Source: JBAXRT01 sp037131065 (GTDB taxonomy: Bacteria; Bacteroidota; Bacteroidia; Bacteroidales; FEN-979). From it: 28,074 bases of DNA. Each line of letters opens with the position of its first letter. Within the stretch, counting starts at the first letter, position 1. Below are positions 15,758 to 23,355 of the stretch, piece after piece. The DNA lies in assembly GCA_037131065.1 (NCBI GenBank), contig JBAXRT010000024.1, positions 1 through 28,074 on the forward strand, written 5' to 3'. Both the position numbers and the translations under genes were made by a program. The notes below the pieces were generated by a model. The model did no database searches and was not told the DNA's origin. It saw nothing but the letters and a program-made list of their open reading frames with translations.

Positions 15758-16342
15758 TCACTTATAAAAATGCATCTCCCTGATGTAATTCCAGACCTTT
15801 TCAGGCAGAAAGTACCGGAGGTCCCTTCCCTGGCCGATCCCCTGGCGGATAAAGGTTGAAGAGATCGTGACAAGCGGTGCTTCAATCCATTCAAAAGAGG
15901 GATGATTGTCTAATTGGCTGGAAACCACCCCGGCCCTTGGATAAACGAAAAACCGGTAGAGTTTCAGTAGTTCTTCCCAGTTTTTCCATTTATGGAATGT
16001 CGGAAGATTGTCAGAACCCAGGATTGGGAAAAAGGTTTTTCCCGGATATTTTTCCTGGAGATAAGTAAGGGTGTCGATCGTATAGGAGGGCTTTGGAAGT
16101 GTGAATTCCACGTTGGAAGCCTTGAAACGCAGATCATCTTCGATGGCAATGTTAACCATGGCCAGCCTGTGATGATCAGCAAGGAGTGTGTTTTTTTCTT
16201 TGAGCGGATTATGGGGAGATACTACAAACCAAACCTGGCTTAGACCGGCATATTCAACCATGTAACTGGCAATCATAAGATGGCCGCTGTGAATGGGATT
16301 GAAGGATCCGAAGAAAAGACCGGTCTTTTGCTCCGATTTCAT
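15758..16342 (-). CDS. nadD: Nicotinate-nucleotide adenylyltransferase
   Basis: This 194-residue nucleotidyltransferase of the HIGH family makes deamido-NAD from nicotinate mononucleotide and ATP. The motif GSFNPIHSGH (about 12-21, with His18 and His21) binds ATP phosphates. The C-terminal ISSTFIRQ is the matching second motif, and VSPHNPLKEK is the substrate-loop segment. Its ATG overlaps the gmk stop by ATGA, so the two genes are probably translationally coupled. It is the last gene of yicC-gmk-nadD. Confidence 0.96.
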   Translation of the reverse strand: MKSEQKTGLFFGSFNPIHSGHLMIASYMVEYAGLSQVWFVVSPHNPLKEKNTLLADHHRLAMVNIAIEDDLRFKASNVEFTLPKPSYTIDTLTYLQEKYPGKTFFPILGSDNLPTFHKWKNWEELLKLYRFFVYPRAGVVSSQLDNHPSFEWIEAPLVTISSTFIRQGIGQGRDLRYFLPEKVWNYIREMHFYK

Positions 16343-16902
16343 CTGAGGAACTCTTTAACGATCTCCACTGCCCCTGAACATGCCTTCTCAAGCTGGTCAT
16401 TGATCAGGATTTTATCAAACTTCCCTGAGAAAGTAAGTTCGTAGGCTGCCTTGTCGAATCTTTTTTTCAGGCTTTCGACATTCTCTGTCCCTCGGGATTC
16501 CAGCCTGCTTTTCAGGATCTCAATCGTCGGGGGTTGAATAAACAAGGAGAGACCGTTGTTCTTAAAGTACTTTTTCAGGCTCAATGCCCCTTTGACGTCC
16601 ACATCAAAAACAGGGAACTTGTGAAGAGACCAGATCCGACGTACTTCTGATTTGAGGGTTCCGTAATAATTCCCCTGGTAAACCTCTTCCCACTCCAGGA
16701 AGTCGCAGGCCTCAATGTGTTCCCTGAACTTCTCCACTGAGATGAAATGATATTCCTTTCCGTCAACTTCTCCGGGCCGAAGGGGTCTGCTGCAGGCCGA
16801 AACCGAAAACTCCAGTTCCGGAATTTGAGTCATAATGTGCCTGACAATGGTACTCTTACCTGCACCCGATGGCGCCGAAACTATGATTGCCTTCTCCTGC
16901 AT
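16339..16902 (-). CDS. gmk: Guanylate kinase
   Basis: The protein has 187 residues. The P-loop APSGAGKST is at 10-18 (Lys16). The GMP-binding region has SACSRPLRPGEVDGKEYHF, with the expected serine and arginines. DVDVKGAL near residue 100 corresponds to the Walker B area. It phosphorylates GMP to GDP. The gene lies 37 nt after yicC and overlaps nadD by 4 nt, an order common in Bacteroidota. Confidence 0.97.
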   Translation of the reverse strand: MQEKAIIVSAPSGAGKSTIVRHIMTQIPELEFSVSACSRPLRPGEVDGKEYHFISVEKFREHIEACDFLEWEEVYQGNYYGTLKSEVRRIWSLHKFPVFDVDVKGALSLKKYFKNNGLSLFIQPPTIEILKSRLESRGTENVESLKKRFDKAAYELTFSGKFDKILINDQLEKACSGAVEIVKEFLR

Positions 16903-16939
16903 ATATTATCTTTTCCTGTCCTCTTATCCACCTGATCAC

Positions 16940-17827
16940 CTACAAAATATTCCCCAACTGCTCTTTGATCTTCTCAAGCTCATCCTTCATTTGAACTACC
17001 AGTCGCTGTATGGCTGCGTCGGCAGCTTTTGATCCCAGTGTATTGATCTCCCGTCCCATCTCCTGGGTAATGAATCCCAGCTTTTTTCCCTGGGAAACCG
17101 GTTCATCAAGGGTCTCGAGGAAATAATCGCAGTGTTTCCTAAGCCTTACTTTCTCTTCGGTAAAATCGAGTTTCTCAAGGTAGTAGATCACCTCCTGCTC
17201 AAAGCGGTTCTTGTCAGGGGCTGAGCCGTTCAGGTCTGCCGACGCAAGGTTTGTAAAATCACGGACCATCCGCTCTCTGATATCGAGAATACGGTTCTGT
17301 TCAAATGGTTCAATCTCCTTTAAAAGGGAAAGGATTGTTTCTACCCTTGTCCTGAAATCCGAAGCAAGGATGGCTCCTTCGCCGATCCTGAAATTATCCA
17401 CTAGCCGGGCTGCATCAGAAATGGCTTTGGCAATTTTTTCCCAGTCGGTATCAGAGATCTCGTCCCTGCTGGTTTGCAATACATCCGGCATCTTCATGAC
17501 CAGCGGAAGCAGGCTCTCCGACGGAGGTTCTTTCAGCTCTGCCTGCAAGTTCATCAGTTCAGTATGGTACCTTTTCGCAAGATCATGGTTTACCGAAAAG
17601 TTCAAAAGTTCACCTGTTATATCTGTGGAAATATAGAAATCAACTTTTCCCCGGTCAAGCGCCTGCATTAATATGTTGCGCACCTCCAGCTCTTTTTCGC
17701 GGAAATACCCCGGAATCTTGAGGTTCAGGTCAAACTGCTTGCTGTTAAGCGTTTTAATCTCAATAATAAGTTTCCGGCCGGTGATCTCTACGCTTGCCTT
17801 CCCGTAACCCGTCATGGATTTTATCAT
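16940..17827 (-). CDS. yicC: YicC family endoribonuclease-like protein
   Basis: The protein has 295 residues. It opens with the hallmark MIKSMTGYGKA, followed by IEIKTLNSKQFDLNLKIP. It ends with the DUF1732 segment KKLGFITQEMGREINTLGSKA and a helical tail. E. coli YicC is reported to be a ribonuclease involved in RNA turnover. The exact role here is unknown. It is the first gene of yicC-gmk-nadD, and its leader is predicted to be only a few nucleotides long. Confidence 0.95.
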   Translation of the reverse strand: MIKSMTGYGKASVEITGRKLIIEIKTLNSKQFDLNLKIPGYFREKELEVRNILMQALDRGKVDFYISTDITGELLNFSVNHDLAKRYHTELMNLQAELKEPPSESLLPLVMKMPDVLQTSRDEISDTDWEKIAKAISDAARLVDNFRIGEGAILASDFRTRVETILSLLKEIEPFEQNRILDIRERMVRDFTNLASADLNGSAPDKNRFEQEVIYYLEKLDFTEEKVRLRKHCDYFLETLDEPVSQGKKLGFITQEMGREINTLGSKAADAAIQRLVVQMKDELEKIKEQLGNIL

Positions 17828-17841
17828 GGCCCAATTTTAGA

Positions 17842-17849
17842 CAAAGGTA
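17842..17849 (-). promoter_or_regulatory. -7 promoter motif for yicC-gmk-nadD
   Basis: TACCTTTG on the minus strand fits TAnnTTTG. Its G lies 15 bp before the yicC ATG, predicting a leader of roughly 8 nt. Confidence 0.5.
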
Positions 17850-17890
17850 AATAAAAGATTAGCAAAAGTGATCCTTTGGAAGGACAATCG

Positions 17891-17926
17891 TACGATTTAC
17901 GATTTGACGATTTACGATTGCAGATT
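17891..17926. repeat. Short tandem array, 7-bp period (TACGATT)
   Basis: TACGATT occurs at 17891-17897, 17898-17904 and 17913-17919, with an 8-bp variant TGACGATT between and a degenerate GCAGATT at the end. The first unit also forms the 12-bp palindrome AATCGTACGATT (17886-17897). It lies between the divergent yicC and phospholipase D-type genes, upstream of both predicted promoters. Confidence 0.8.
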
Positions 17927-18005
17927 AATTTTTTTCAATACTCAGGTTTTCAAAATAAGGAACCAGAATTCATCGTTAATCTGTAGAATGAATGCAAACC
18001 TTTTC

Positions 18006-18013
18006 TATTTTTG
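18006..18013 (+). promoter_or_regulatory. -7 promoter motif for the phospholipase D-family gene
   Basis: TATTTTTG fits TAnnTTTG and predicts a start site about 29 nt upstream of the ATG at 18049. Confidence 0.5.
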
Positions 18014-18048
18014 ATCATTCATAATATTCCCTGATAATAACGTAACCG

Positions 18049-19113
18049 ATGGAATTCCTGGTTATTGATGATACCCTTAAATTTTACAACCTGATGTTAG
18101 GGGATATTGCACAGGCCAGGGAATACATATACCTGGAAACATATAAGTTCGCCAATGACCACATGGGGATTCGCTTCAGGGACGCTCTTACACGGAAGGC
18201 CCGCCAGGGGGTTAAGATTAAGATTCTGATCGATTCCTGGGGGAAAGGTCCGATATCCGAAACCTTCTTCGACGAACTGATAAAATTAGGCGGGGAGGTA
18301 AAGTTCTTCGAAAAGATTAAGATCAACAGTGATCTCTTTACCCGGGGGCATAGGAGGGATCACCGGAAGATCCTTGTCATCGATGATCATATCTGCTTCA
18401 TCGGCTCGGCAAATATTACCGGCTATAACCTTAACTGGAGAGAGCTGTGTCTCAGGATGGACGGGGACCTTGCGCTCTCATTCAAAAAGGTGTTCCTGGA
18501 GAATTTTGATGCCTTTAACCCTTATATTATCACCAATAAAGTTACCTCTACCAGGTCAATCAGGCATGGCGATTTTGAGATCCTGCGTGACGTCCCCTCC
18601 ATGCCCCTGCAGCGCATCAGGAAACGCTATACAAGAATGATCAGGGCCGCTGAACGCTCAGTGGTGATCGAAACTCCATATTTCCTTCCGGGGTTTATGC
18701 TTCGCAAAGCTTTGATGGATGCAGGAAAAAGAGGAGTTGATGTGAAGGTTATCATGCCCCGCCATTCGGATGTCCGGATGATCGATATTCTCCGGAACAA
18801 ATACCTGGGGATGCTCTCAAAAAGCAACATAAAACTCCTTTTTTTTGGTCCTTATAACCTGCATGCAAAACTGTTACTGATTGATGGCAGAACTTTCTCT
18901 GTCTCTTCCGCCAACTTTGACTACCGCAGTTTCAGATACCAATACGAGATCGCAATGATCGGCAGTGAACCTGAGATCCTCCGGCAACTGAACGACCATG
19001 TCACAGAGACCATCAGAAATTCAGAAGAATTTGATTACGTACAGTGGGAAAAACGTGCACTTATCGAGAAGATCTTCGAATGGTTCCTTTTACCTTTCCG
19101 CCACCTTTTCTGA
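18049..19113 (+). CDS. Phospholipase D-family phosphatidyltransferase (cardiolipin synthase ClsB-like)
   Basis: The 354-residue protein carries two HKD motifs: His105-Lys107-Asp112 in HRKILVID, and His272-Lys274-Asp279 in HAKLLLID. Each is followed by a GSAN or SSAN turn, as in the active sites of this superfamily. Two such motifs in one chain fit cardiolipin synthases, which join phosphatidyl groups at the inner membrane. The usual pair of N-terminal membrane helices of ClsA is missing, so it resembles the shorter ClsB-type proteins. Phospholipase activity cannot be excluded. Its 3' end overlaps the convergent transporter gene by 24 nt. Confidence 0.88.
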   Translation: MEFLVIDDTLKFYNLMLGDIAQAREYIYLETYKFANDHMGIRFRDALTRKARQGVKIKILIDSWGKGPISETFFDELIKLGGEVKFFEKIKINSDLFTRGHRRDHRKILVIDDHICFIGSANITGYNLNWRELCLRMDGDLALSFKKVFLENFDAFNPYIITNKVTSTRSIRHGDFEILRDVPSMPLQRIRKRYTRMIRAAERSVVIETPYFLPGFMLRKALMDAGKRGVDVKVIMPRHSDVRMIDILRNKYLGMLSKSNIKLLFFGPYNLHAKLLLIDGRTFSVSSANFDYRSFRYQYEIAMIGSEPEILRQLNDHVTETIRNSEEFDYVQWEKRALIEKIFEWFLLPFRHLF

Positions 19114-20001
19114 TGGCTCTCTTCTTCTTCCCGTATTCACAAGGTAAACTCCGGCAAAAATCAGTACTGCGGCCAGTATCTTTGGTATGGTAATACCTCC
19201 CTGCCCAATGGTCACCGACATGGCTGAGGCAATGACTGGCTGCAGATAGCTGTAATAACTCACCATGCTCGGGGAGACCCTTTTCAGTGCAAAATTGATC
19301 AGAAGATAAGCGACAAACGTATTTAGGACAATGATATAAAAGATCCCAAGCCAGGAGGTGAAGCCGATCGCGCCGAAGTTGATCTGGAGGGCAGGCCTGA
19401 TTGAAAAGGGCAACACAAAAAGGAATCCAAAAAAGCTGACCCATTTCAGGATGGTGGTTGTGTGGTACTTGCCGACAAGAGGCTTGATCAGTACGAGATA
19501 GAGGGCATAAAAAACCATGTTGGCGAAGATCAGAATATTGCCAAAAACATGATGGCTGTCAAAGGTTGCAACTTTGCCATAAAGGACAAGAACAAGGGCT
19601 CCCAAAGCCCCGAGGGCGATGCCCGTTGCTTTCTTCCAGGTCACTTTCTCGCCGATGATCAGGCTTGCAAAAATAAGGACAAGGATCGGGTTGAGGACAT
19701 GGATCAGGGATGCATCAACGGGAGAGGTGATGTTAAGTCCTTCATAAAATAATGCCTGGTTGAGGGCAAAGCCGAACATGCCGCAAATGGCCAGCATGAT
19801 AAGATCTCTTCGTTCGACTTTTTCCGGCACAAACAATCGCTGAAAGATCCAGTAGATCAGAACCCCGCCCAGCAGTCTGATAAAAATCAGCTGCATCGGG
19901 GAAAGGACTGCGGGCATCAGACTTTTAACGATGTTATAGGCGAAACCAAAGATCAGGGTGGTAGCCAGTAAAGAGAGATGAGCCTTCTGTATTTGCGTCA
20001 T
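19090..20001 (-). CDS. DMT-superfamily (EamA) transporter
   Basis: From the ATG at 20001 this is a 303-residue protein with about ten hydrophobic helices arranged as two EamA repeats (roughly 5-140 and 150-290), as in drug/metabolite transporters. The second repeat has SPSMVSYYSYLQPVIASAMS, and the first has NITSPVDASLIHVLNPILVLIFAS, the typical helix with conserved proline. The substrate is unknown. A reading from a TTG at 20010 (306 aa) exists, but that codon lies inside the promoter motif, so 20001 is preferred. If the motif is the promoter, the mRNA would be leaderless. The end overlaps the phospholipase D-family gene by 24 nt. Confidence 0.9.
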   Translation of the reverse strand: MTQIQKAHLSLLATTLIFGFAYNIVKSLMPAVLSPMQLIFIRLLGGVLIYWIFQRLFVPEKVERRDLIMLAICGMFGFALNQALFYEGLNITSPVDASLIHVLNPILVLIFASLIIGEKVTWKKATGIALGALGALVLVLYGKVATFDSHHVFGNILIFANMVFYALYLVLIKPLVGKYHTTTILKWVSFFGFLFVLPFSIRPALQINFGAIGFTSWLGIFYIIVLNTFVAYLLINFALKRVSPSMVSYYSYLQPVIASAMSVTIGQGGITIPKILAAVLIFAGVYLVNTGRRREPSEKVAER

Positions 20002-20007
20002 TACGCG

Positions 20008-20015
20008 CAAAATTA
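20008..20015 (-). promoter_or_regulatory. -7 promoter motif abutting the transporter start codon
   Basis: TAATTTTG on the minus strand fits TAnnTTTG. Counting the final G as -7, +1 falls on 20001, the A of the ATG, so the transcript would have no leader. Confidence 0.5.
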
Positions 20016-20054
20016 ATAAAAAGAGGGGGCTCCTATACCAGCAGCCCCCTCTTT
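20016..20054 (-). terminator. Intrinsic terminator of hsp20
   Basis: Arms 20020-20031 (AAAGAGGGGGCT) and 20043-20054 (AGCCCCCTCTTT) form a 12-bp perfect, GC-rich stem with an 11-nt loop. On the minus strand it is followed by TTATT. It sits 19 bp beyond the hsp20 stop and immediately upstream of the transporter promoter. Confidence 0.88.
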
Positions 20055-20073
20055 CATCCAGAATCAGAAAAAG

Positions 20074-20499
20074 TTACTTGATCTGAATCTCTTTTCTCAG
20101 ATCTGTCCTGGCTTCGTCTTTCTTGGGAAGAGCTATCTTCAGGATGCCATTGTCATAATCGGCATTGATCTTTTCGAGATCAATGGTTTTCGGCAGGGTA
20201 AAAGAACGGCTGAAAGAACCATAGTAGAATTCTTTGCGCGAATAATTCTTCCCTTCCTCACGCTTTTCGTCTTCAATCTCAGCAGAGATAGTCAGAATAT
20301 TATTCTCCAGGGTGACTTTAAAATCATCTTTTACAAGTCCCGGAGCTGCAATCTCCAGCTGGAAAGAAGCTTTGTTCTCGATAATGTTTGCTGCCGGATC
20401 ACTGAATCTTTTTCCGAAAAAGTCACCCAGATCATGATCAAAGAAATTGGTCATCATGTCTGATAAAGGATTTCTGTGTTGCCATCTGATGAGTGTCAT
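20074..20499 (-). CDS. hsp20: Small heat-shock protein (Hsp20/alpha-crystallin)
   Basis: The protein has 141 residues. A short N-terminal arm (NPLSDMMTNFFDHDLGDFF) leads to an alpha-crystallin domain at about 40-130 with FQLEIAAPGLVKDDFKVTLENNILTISAE and the conserved loop NADYDNGILKIALPKK. The C-terminus ends with the IQI oligomer-docking motif (138-140). It is an ATP-independent holdase for unfolding proteins in the cytoplasm. An unusually strong AAAGGAG ribosome-binding site lies 9 nt before the ATG, which suggests high translation. The leader contains an 18-nt sequence repeated exactly before the TPR gene at 26885. Confidence 0.96.
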   Translation of the reverse strand: MTLIRWQHRNPLSDMMTNFFDHDLGDFFGKRFSDPAANIIENKASFQLEIAAPGLVKDDFKVTLENNILTISAEIEDEKREEGKNYSRKEFYYGSFSRSFTLPKTIDLEKINADYDNGILKIALPKKDEARTDLRKEIQIK

Positions 20500-20508
20500 A
20501 ATTCAATT

Positions 20509-20515
20509 CTCCTTT
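20509..20515 (-). promoter_or_regulatory. Strong Shine-Dalgarno site of hsp20
   Basis: AAAGGAG on the minus strand lies 9 nt upstream of the hsp20 ATG. It stands out because most genes in this window lack such a site, as is usual for Bacteroidota. Confidence 0.7.
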
Positions 20516-20524
20516 CCTTTTTAA

Positions 20525-20542
20525 TAAGTATTTGATGGGAAA
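20525..20542 (-). repeat. 18-nt sequence shared with the TPR-gene leader (copy 1)
   Basis: TTTCCCATCAAATACTTA on the minus strand, ending 26 nt before the hsp20 ATG, is identical to plus-strand 26856-26873, which ends 12 nt before the ATG of the TPR protein. Confidence 0.6.
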
Positions 20543-20605
20543 TGGTCAAGAGCTATACCAGTGCTTTTTCTAAAGAAAAACAAGACAAAATGACACAGAA
20601 AGTGT

Positions 20606-20629
20606 AAAAAATAAAGACAAATTGTCTTT
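20606..20629 (-). terminator. Probable weak terminator of glnA
   Basis: AAAGACAA and TTGTCTTT form an inverted repeat around a single base (20613-20629). On the minus strand the hairpin AAAGAC-loop-GTCTTT is followed by ATTTTTT, 12 bp after the glnA stop. The stem is short and AT-rich, so efficiency may be low. Confidence 0.5.
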
Positions 20630-20641
20630 CTAAACTCCCGG

Positions 20642-22147
20642 TCAGCCGCAATGCAAATAGGTGTTCACAAGCTTCATGACCTCCTTCTCATTATCCTTGA
20701 TAGATTCACGCAATGTTCTGTCATTGAAGCTCTTAAGTCTCTTGATGATACCATCTACGATCTGGTGGGGAAATACCTGGTGCGCCTCATAGATGGCCCG
20801 TTGTTTTTCAAGATAATCAGCTGATTCCCAGCACGAACATGGAAGCTGATGCAGATGGCTTACCCGGCTCTTGTATTTTTCCTCAAAAATATTGACATCC
20901 ACATAGGATTTTTCAGCATAAGCCAGTCCGTTCTTCATCTCCAGTCCATGCCTTGCAGCCACAGCCAACCCGGCAAGTAAAAGATAGACATCTGCCGACC
21001 CGTCGGGACAACGGAATTCAACCGTCTGCCTGCTGCTGAATCCTTTTTCAGTTTCCTTCTCGTTGGGGTTTGCATCAGAGATCATGGCATGCTTACTGCC
21101 CCAGCCAAGCGGAACCCGTACAAGTACCGAGCGGTTCCTGTCTCCCCAGCAGATATTGGTCGGAGCCTCCTGGTGGGGAACCAGCCTGAAATAGGAGGTT
21201 GGTATCATGTTCCCGAAAGCGGTAAGTGATTGTGAGAGATCGAGATACCCTGCAATTGCTTTAAGGGCAGTTGGAGAAAGCCTGCCATCCTGGATCATCA
21301 TGGAGTTACCGTCCTTCATCAGCCTGGTGTGGATATGCATCCCGCTTCCCGCTTTTCCTGTTGTAATCTTTGGTGCAAAGGTGACCGTTACGCCATATTT
21401 ATAGGCCAGGGAGCGGAGGATCCATTTTGCGATCAGTAATTGCTCGGCGGCGCTTTCAAGGTCAACGGGGGTGAATTCAATCTCATTCTGTTCAAAGGAG
21501 AGCCCGGTCTCTGTAAAATTTCCAACTTCCGAATGGCCATACTTAATAAATCCCCCGCAACTGGCAATGGCCTTCATTGCCTCCGTGCGTAACTTTTCCC
21601 ATTTACAGAAAGGACCCGATTCATGATATCCCCGCTGATCGGCTGCTTCAAACAGCGGATCTTTCTCGCTGATCACATAATATTCAAGTTCACCCATAAC
21701 CTCAAAGCTGAGATTGGTCCTTTGCTTCAGCACTTCATGCGACTTTCTTAAAATATACTCTGGTGAATTGGTAAATGGCAATCCGTCCTTGTCGTAATAT
21801 GAACAGAGAATATCCAGCGTAGGGATCTCCGAAAAAGGATTCACAAAAGCTGTCCTGTACCGGGGAATTACATAAAGGTCTGAAGAACCTGCTTCAACAT
21901 AATGTGGGAAAAGACTGGAGCCGTCAACCCGTTCACCGGCGCTGAGAATGCTCTCCAGGTGCTTCCGGCTCTTGATAATAAAATTCAGTGTCTTCAGTCG
22001 TCCGTCAGCCCCGGCATAACGGAAATTCACCATCTGGGTGTTGTTGGCTTCAATAAACCGGATCAGGTCGGCCCTGGTGAAAGACTCTGACGGTTTATCG
22101 AGAAATCGGATCAGCGGGTTTGGGTTGAGTGATAATGATTCGTTCAT
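20642..22147 (-). CDS. glnA: Glutamine synthetase, type I-like
   Basis: The protein has 501 residues. The N-terminal beta-grasp part (about 20-110) contains VNFRYAGADGRLKTLNF. The catalytic domain has MGELEYYV (Glu153, Glu155), GHSEVGNFTETGLSFEQNEIEF, the ATP/metal motif GSGMHIH (267-273, with His271), NRSVLVRVP (arginine 339) and EFRCPDGSADVYL. These are the ligands and loops of GS I, with some divergence (HIHTRL in place of the usual HQSL). I see no NLYDLP-type tyrosine adenylylation motif. It assimilates ammonium by forming glutamine from glutamate and ATP. It stands alone, divergent from the TerC-family gene, with an operator-like palindrome at the predicted start site. A gamma-glutamyl-amine ligase of the same fold is a less likely alternative. 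Confidence 0.88.
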   Translation of the reverse strand: MNESLSLNPNPLIRFLDKPSESFTRADLIRFIEANNTQMVNFRYAGADGRLKTLNFIIKSRKHLESILSAGERVDGSSLFPHYVEAGSSDLYVIPRYRTAFVNPFSEIPTLDILCSYYDKDGLPFTNSPEYILRKSHEVLKQRTNLSFEVMGELEYYVISEKDPLFEAADQRGYHESGPFCKWEKLRTEAMKAIASCGGFIKYGHSEVGNFTETGLSFEQNEIEFTPVDLESAAEQLLIAKWILRSLAYKYGVTVTFAPKITTGKAGSGMHIHTRLMKDGNSMMIQDGRLSPTALKAIAGYLDLSQSLTAFGNMIPTSYFRLVPHQEAPTNICWGDRNRSVLVRVPLGWGSKHAMISDANPNEKETEKGFSSRQTVEFRCPDGSADVYLLLAGLAVAARHGLEMKNGLAYAEKSYVDVNIFEEKYKSRVSHLHQLPCSCWESADYLEKQRAIYEAHQVFPHQIVDGIIKRLKSFNDRTLRESIKDNEKEVMKLVNTYLHCG

Positions 22148-22159
22148 AGCGGAGGGGGA

Positions 22160-22175
22160 TCATTGAAGTCAATGA
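22160..22175. promoter_or_regulatory. Operator-like palindrome at the glnA start site
   Basis: TCATTGA-AG-TCAATGA has 7-bp arms and a 2-bp spacer. It lies between the glnA ATG (22147) and its -7 motif and covers the predicted start site near 22173. It suits a dimeric repressor, but no regulator is known to bind it. Confidence 0.45.
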
Positions 22176-22179
22176 CCGG

Positions 22180-22187
22180 CAAAAGTA
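22180..22187 (-). promoter_or_regulatory. -7 promoter motif for glnA
   Basis: TACTTTTG on the minus strand fits TAnnTTTG, giving a leader of about 26 nt. It is 11 bp from the divergent motif for the TerC-family gene. Confidence 0.55.
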
Positions 22188-22198
22188 AGAATTTTTAT

Positions 22199-22206
22199 TA
22201 ATTTTG
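22199..22206 (+). promoter_or_regulatory. -7 promoter motif for the TerC-family gene
   Basis: TAATTTTG fits TAnnTTTG and predicts a start about 23 nt upstream of the ATG at 22236. Confidence 0.55.
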
Positions 22207-22235
22207 GGCCCTTAACAAGGCTTCAAAAGAGATAT

Positions 22236-23321
22236 ATGAGTATAAACCTGAATGAAATAATTTTCTTCTCGACTTTCCTTGTTTTCATTGTTCTGCTGCT
22301 TGTCACGGACCTGGGTCTGTTTCAGAAAAATAGTCATACCCTCGCTTTTAAAGAGGCGCTTGGATGGTCACTGGTATGGGTCGGCATCTCCATCGGCTTT
22401 TACTTCCTGATCCGCTACCATGGGAACTGGATCCATGGGACCGACACCATCGAAAAACTTCAAAACAGGATTGATTCCTATAATCATCCGATCACTATCC
22501 AGGGACTGCCATTAAACGAGGCAATTAGTCTTTATAACCGGAACCTTTCACTGGAGTACCTTACCGGCTACCTGATCGAATACTCCCTTTCGGTAGATAA
22601 TGTCTTTGTCATCGTAATGATCTTTCTCTCTTTCAAAGTCCGTCCGATCTATTACAAAAGGGTGCTTTTCTGGGGGATCCTTGGCGCTATTGTCATGAGG
22701 TTTCTTTTCATCTTTGCGGCCAGCGCATTGATTCAGCGTTTCGCATGGTCCCTGTATGTCTTCGGGGGATTACTGGTCGTCCTCGGAGGAAAGATGGCAT
22801 ATGATTTTCTTTTTGGTCCCAAGGATGACCACCTCGACACTGAGAAACATATGGTCGTGAGAATTGCATCAAAATTTTTCAGAATTACAAAGGAAGATCA
22901 CGGAGAAAAATTCTGGATCAGACATAACCATAAACTCTTTTTTACCCCGCTGTTCATTGTCCTGCTTGTCATTGAATTCACTGATGTTCTTTTTGCGATA
23001 GACTCGGTGCCGGCGGTGTTCTCAGTCACACAGGATCCTTATATAGTATTTTTCTCGAACATCTTTGCGATTCTGGGATTGAGATCCCTCTTCTTCCTGG
23101 TCATGAATGTGATGAACCGTTTCCACTACCTGAAATTGGGCCTTGCGGTTTTGCTCGGGTTTGTCGGCCTGAAAATGCTTGCTCATGAAGCATATAAAAT
23201 CAATACTAACATTTCCCTCTATATCATCGCATCAATTTTAGCGGTAACAATGATAGCGTCACTCGTCCGGAACTGGGTTGTTAGGAAAAGAGTGATCAGC
23301 ATCACGAAAAAAGAGCAATAA
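22236..23321 (+). CDS. TerC/Alx-family integral membrane protein
   Basis: The 361-residue membrane protein has about eight or nine hydrophobic helices. Two family signatures with acidic residues inside membrane helices are present: EYSLSVDNVFV (Glu115, Asp121) and IEFTDVLFAIDSVPA. These acidic sites are thought to bind metal. E. coli Alx and related TerC proteins are linked to manganese export and to tellurite or alkaline responses. A soluble-looking loop at about 62-105 (WIHGTDTIEKLQNRIDSYNHPITIQGLPL) separates helix two from the first signature. The tail is basic. It has its own promoter motif, and the cheR start lies 34 nt after its stop. The 88-bp region upstream is too short to hold a full yybP-type manganese riboswitch. 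Confidence 0.93.
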   Translation: MSINLNEIIFFSTFLVFIVLLLVTDLGLFQKNSHTLAFKEALGWSLVWVGISIGFYFLIRYHGNWIHGTDTIEKLQNRIDSYNHPITIQGLPLNEAISLYNRNLSLEYLTGYLIEYSLSVDNVFVIVMIFLSFKVRPIYYKRVLFWGILGAIVMRFLFIFAASALIQRFAWSLYVFGGLLVVLGGKMAYDFLFGPKDDHLDTEKHMVVRIASKFFRITKEDHGEKFWIRHNHKLFFTPLFIVLLVIEFTDVLFAIDSVPAVFSVTQDPYIVFFSNIFAILGLRSLFFLVMNVMNRFHYLKLGLAVLLGFVGLKMLAHEAYKINTNISLYIIASILAVTMIASLVRNWVVRKRVISITKKEQ

Positions 23322-23355
23322 GACACCGGAAAAACCCTGTTTCAAAAAGGAATCC

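Noticed and set aside
22148..22235. yybP-ykoY manganese riboswitch upstream of the TerC-family gene
   Set aside because: The predicted leader is only about 23-30 nt and lacks the paired-loop structure needed.
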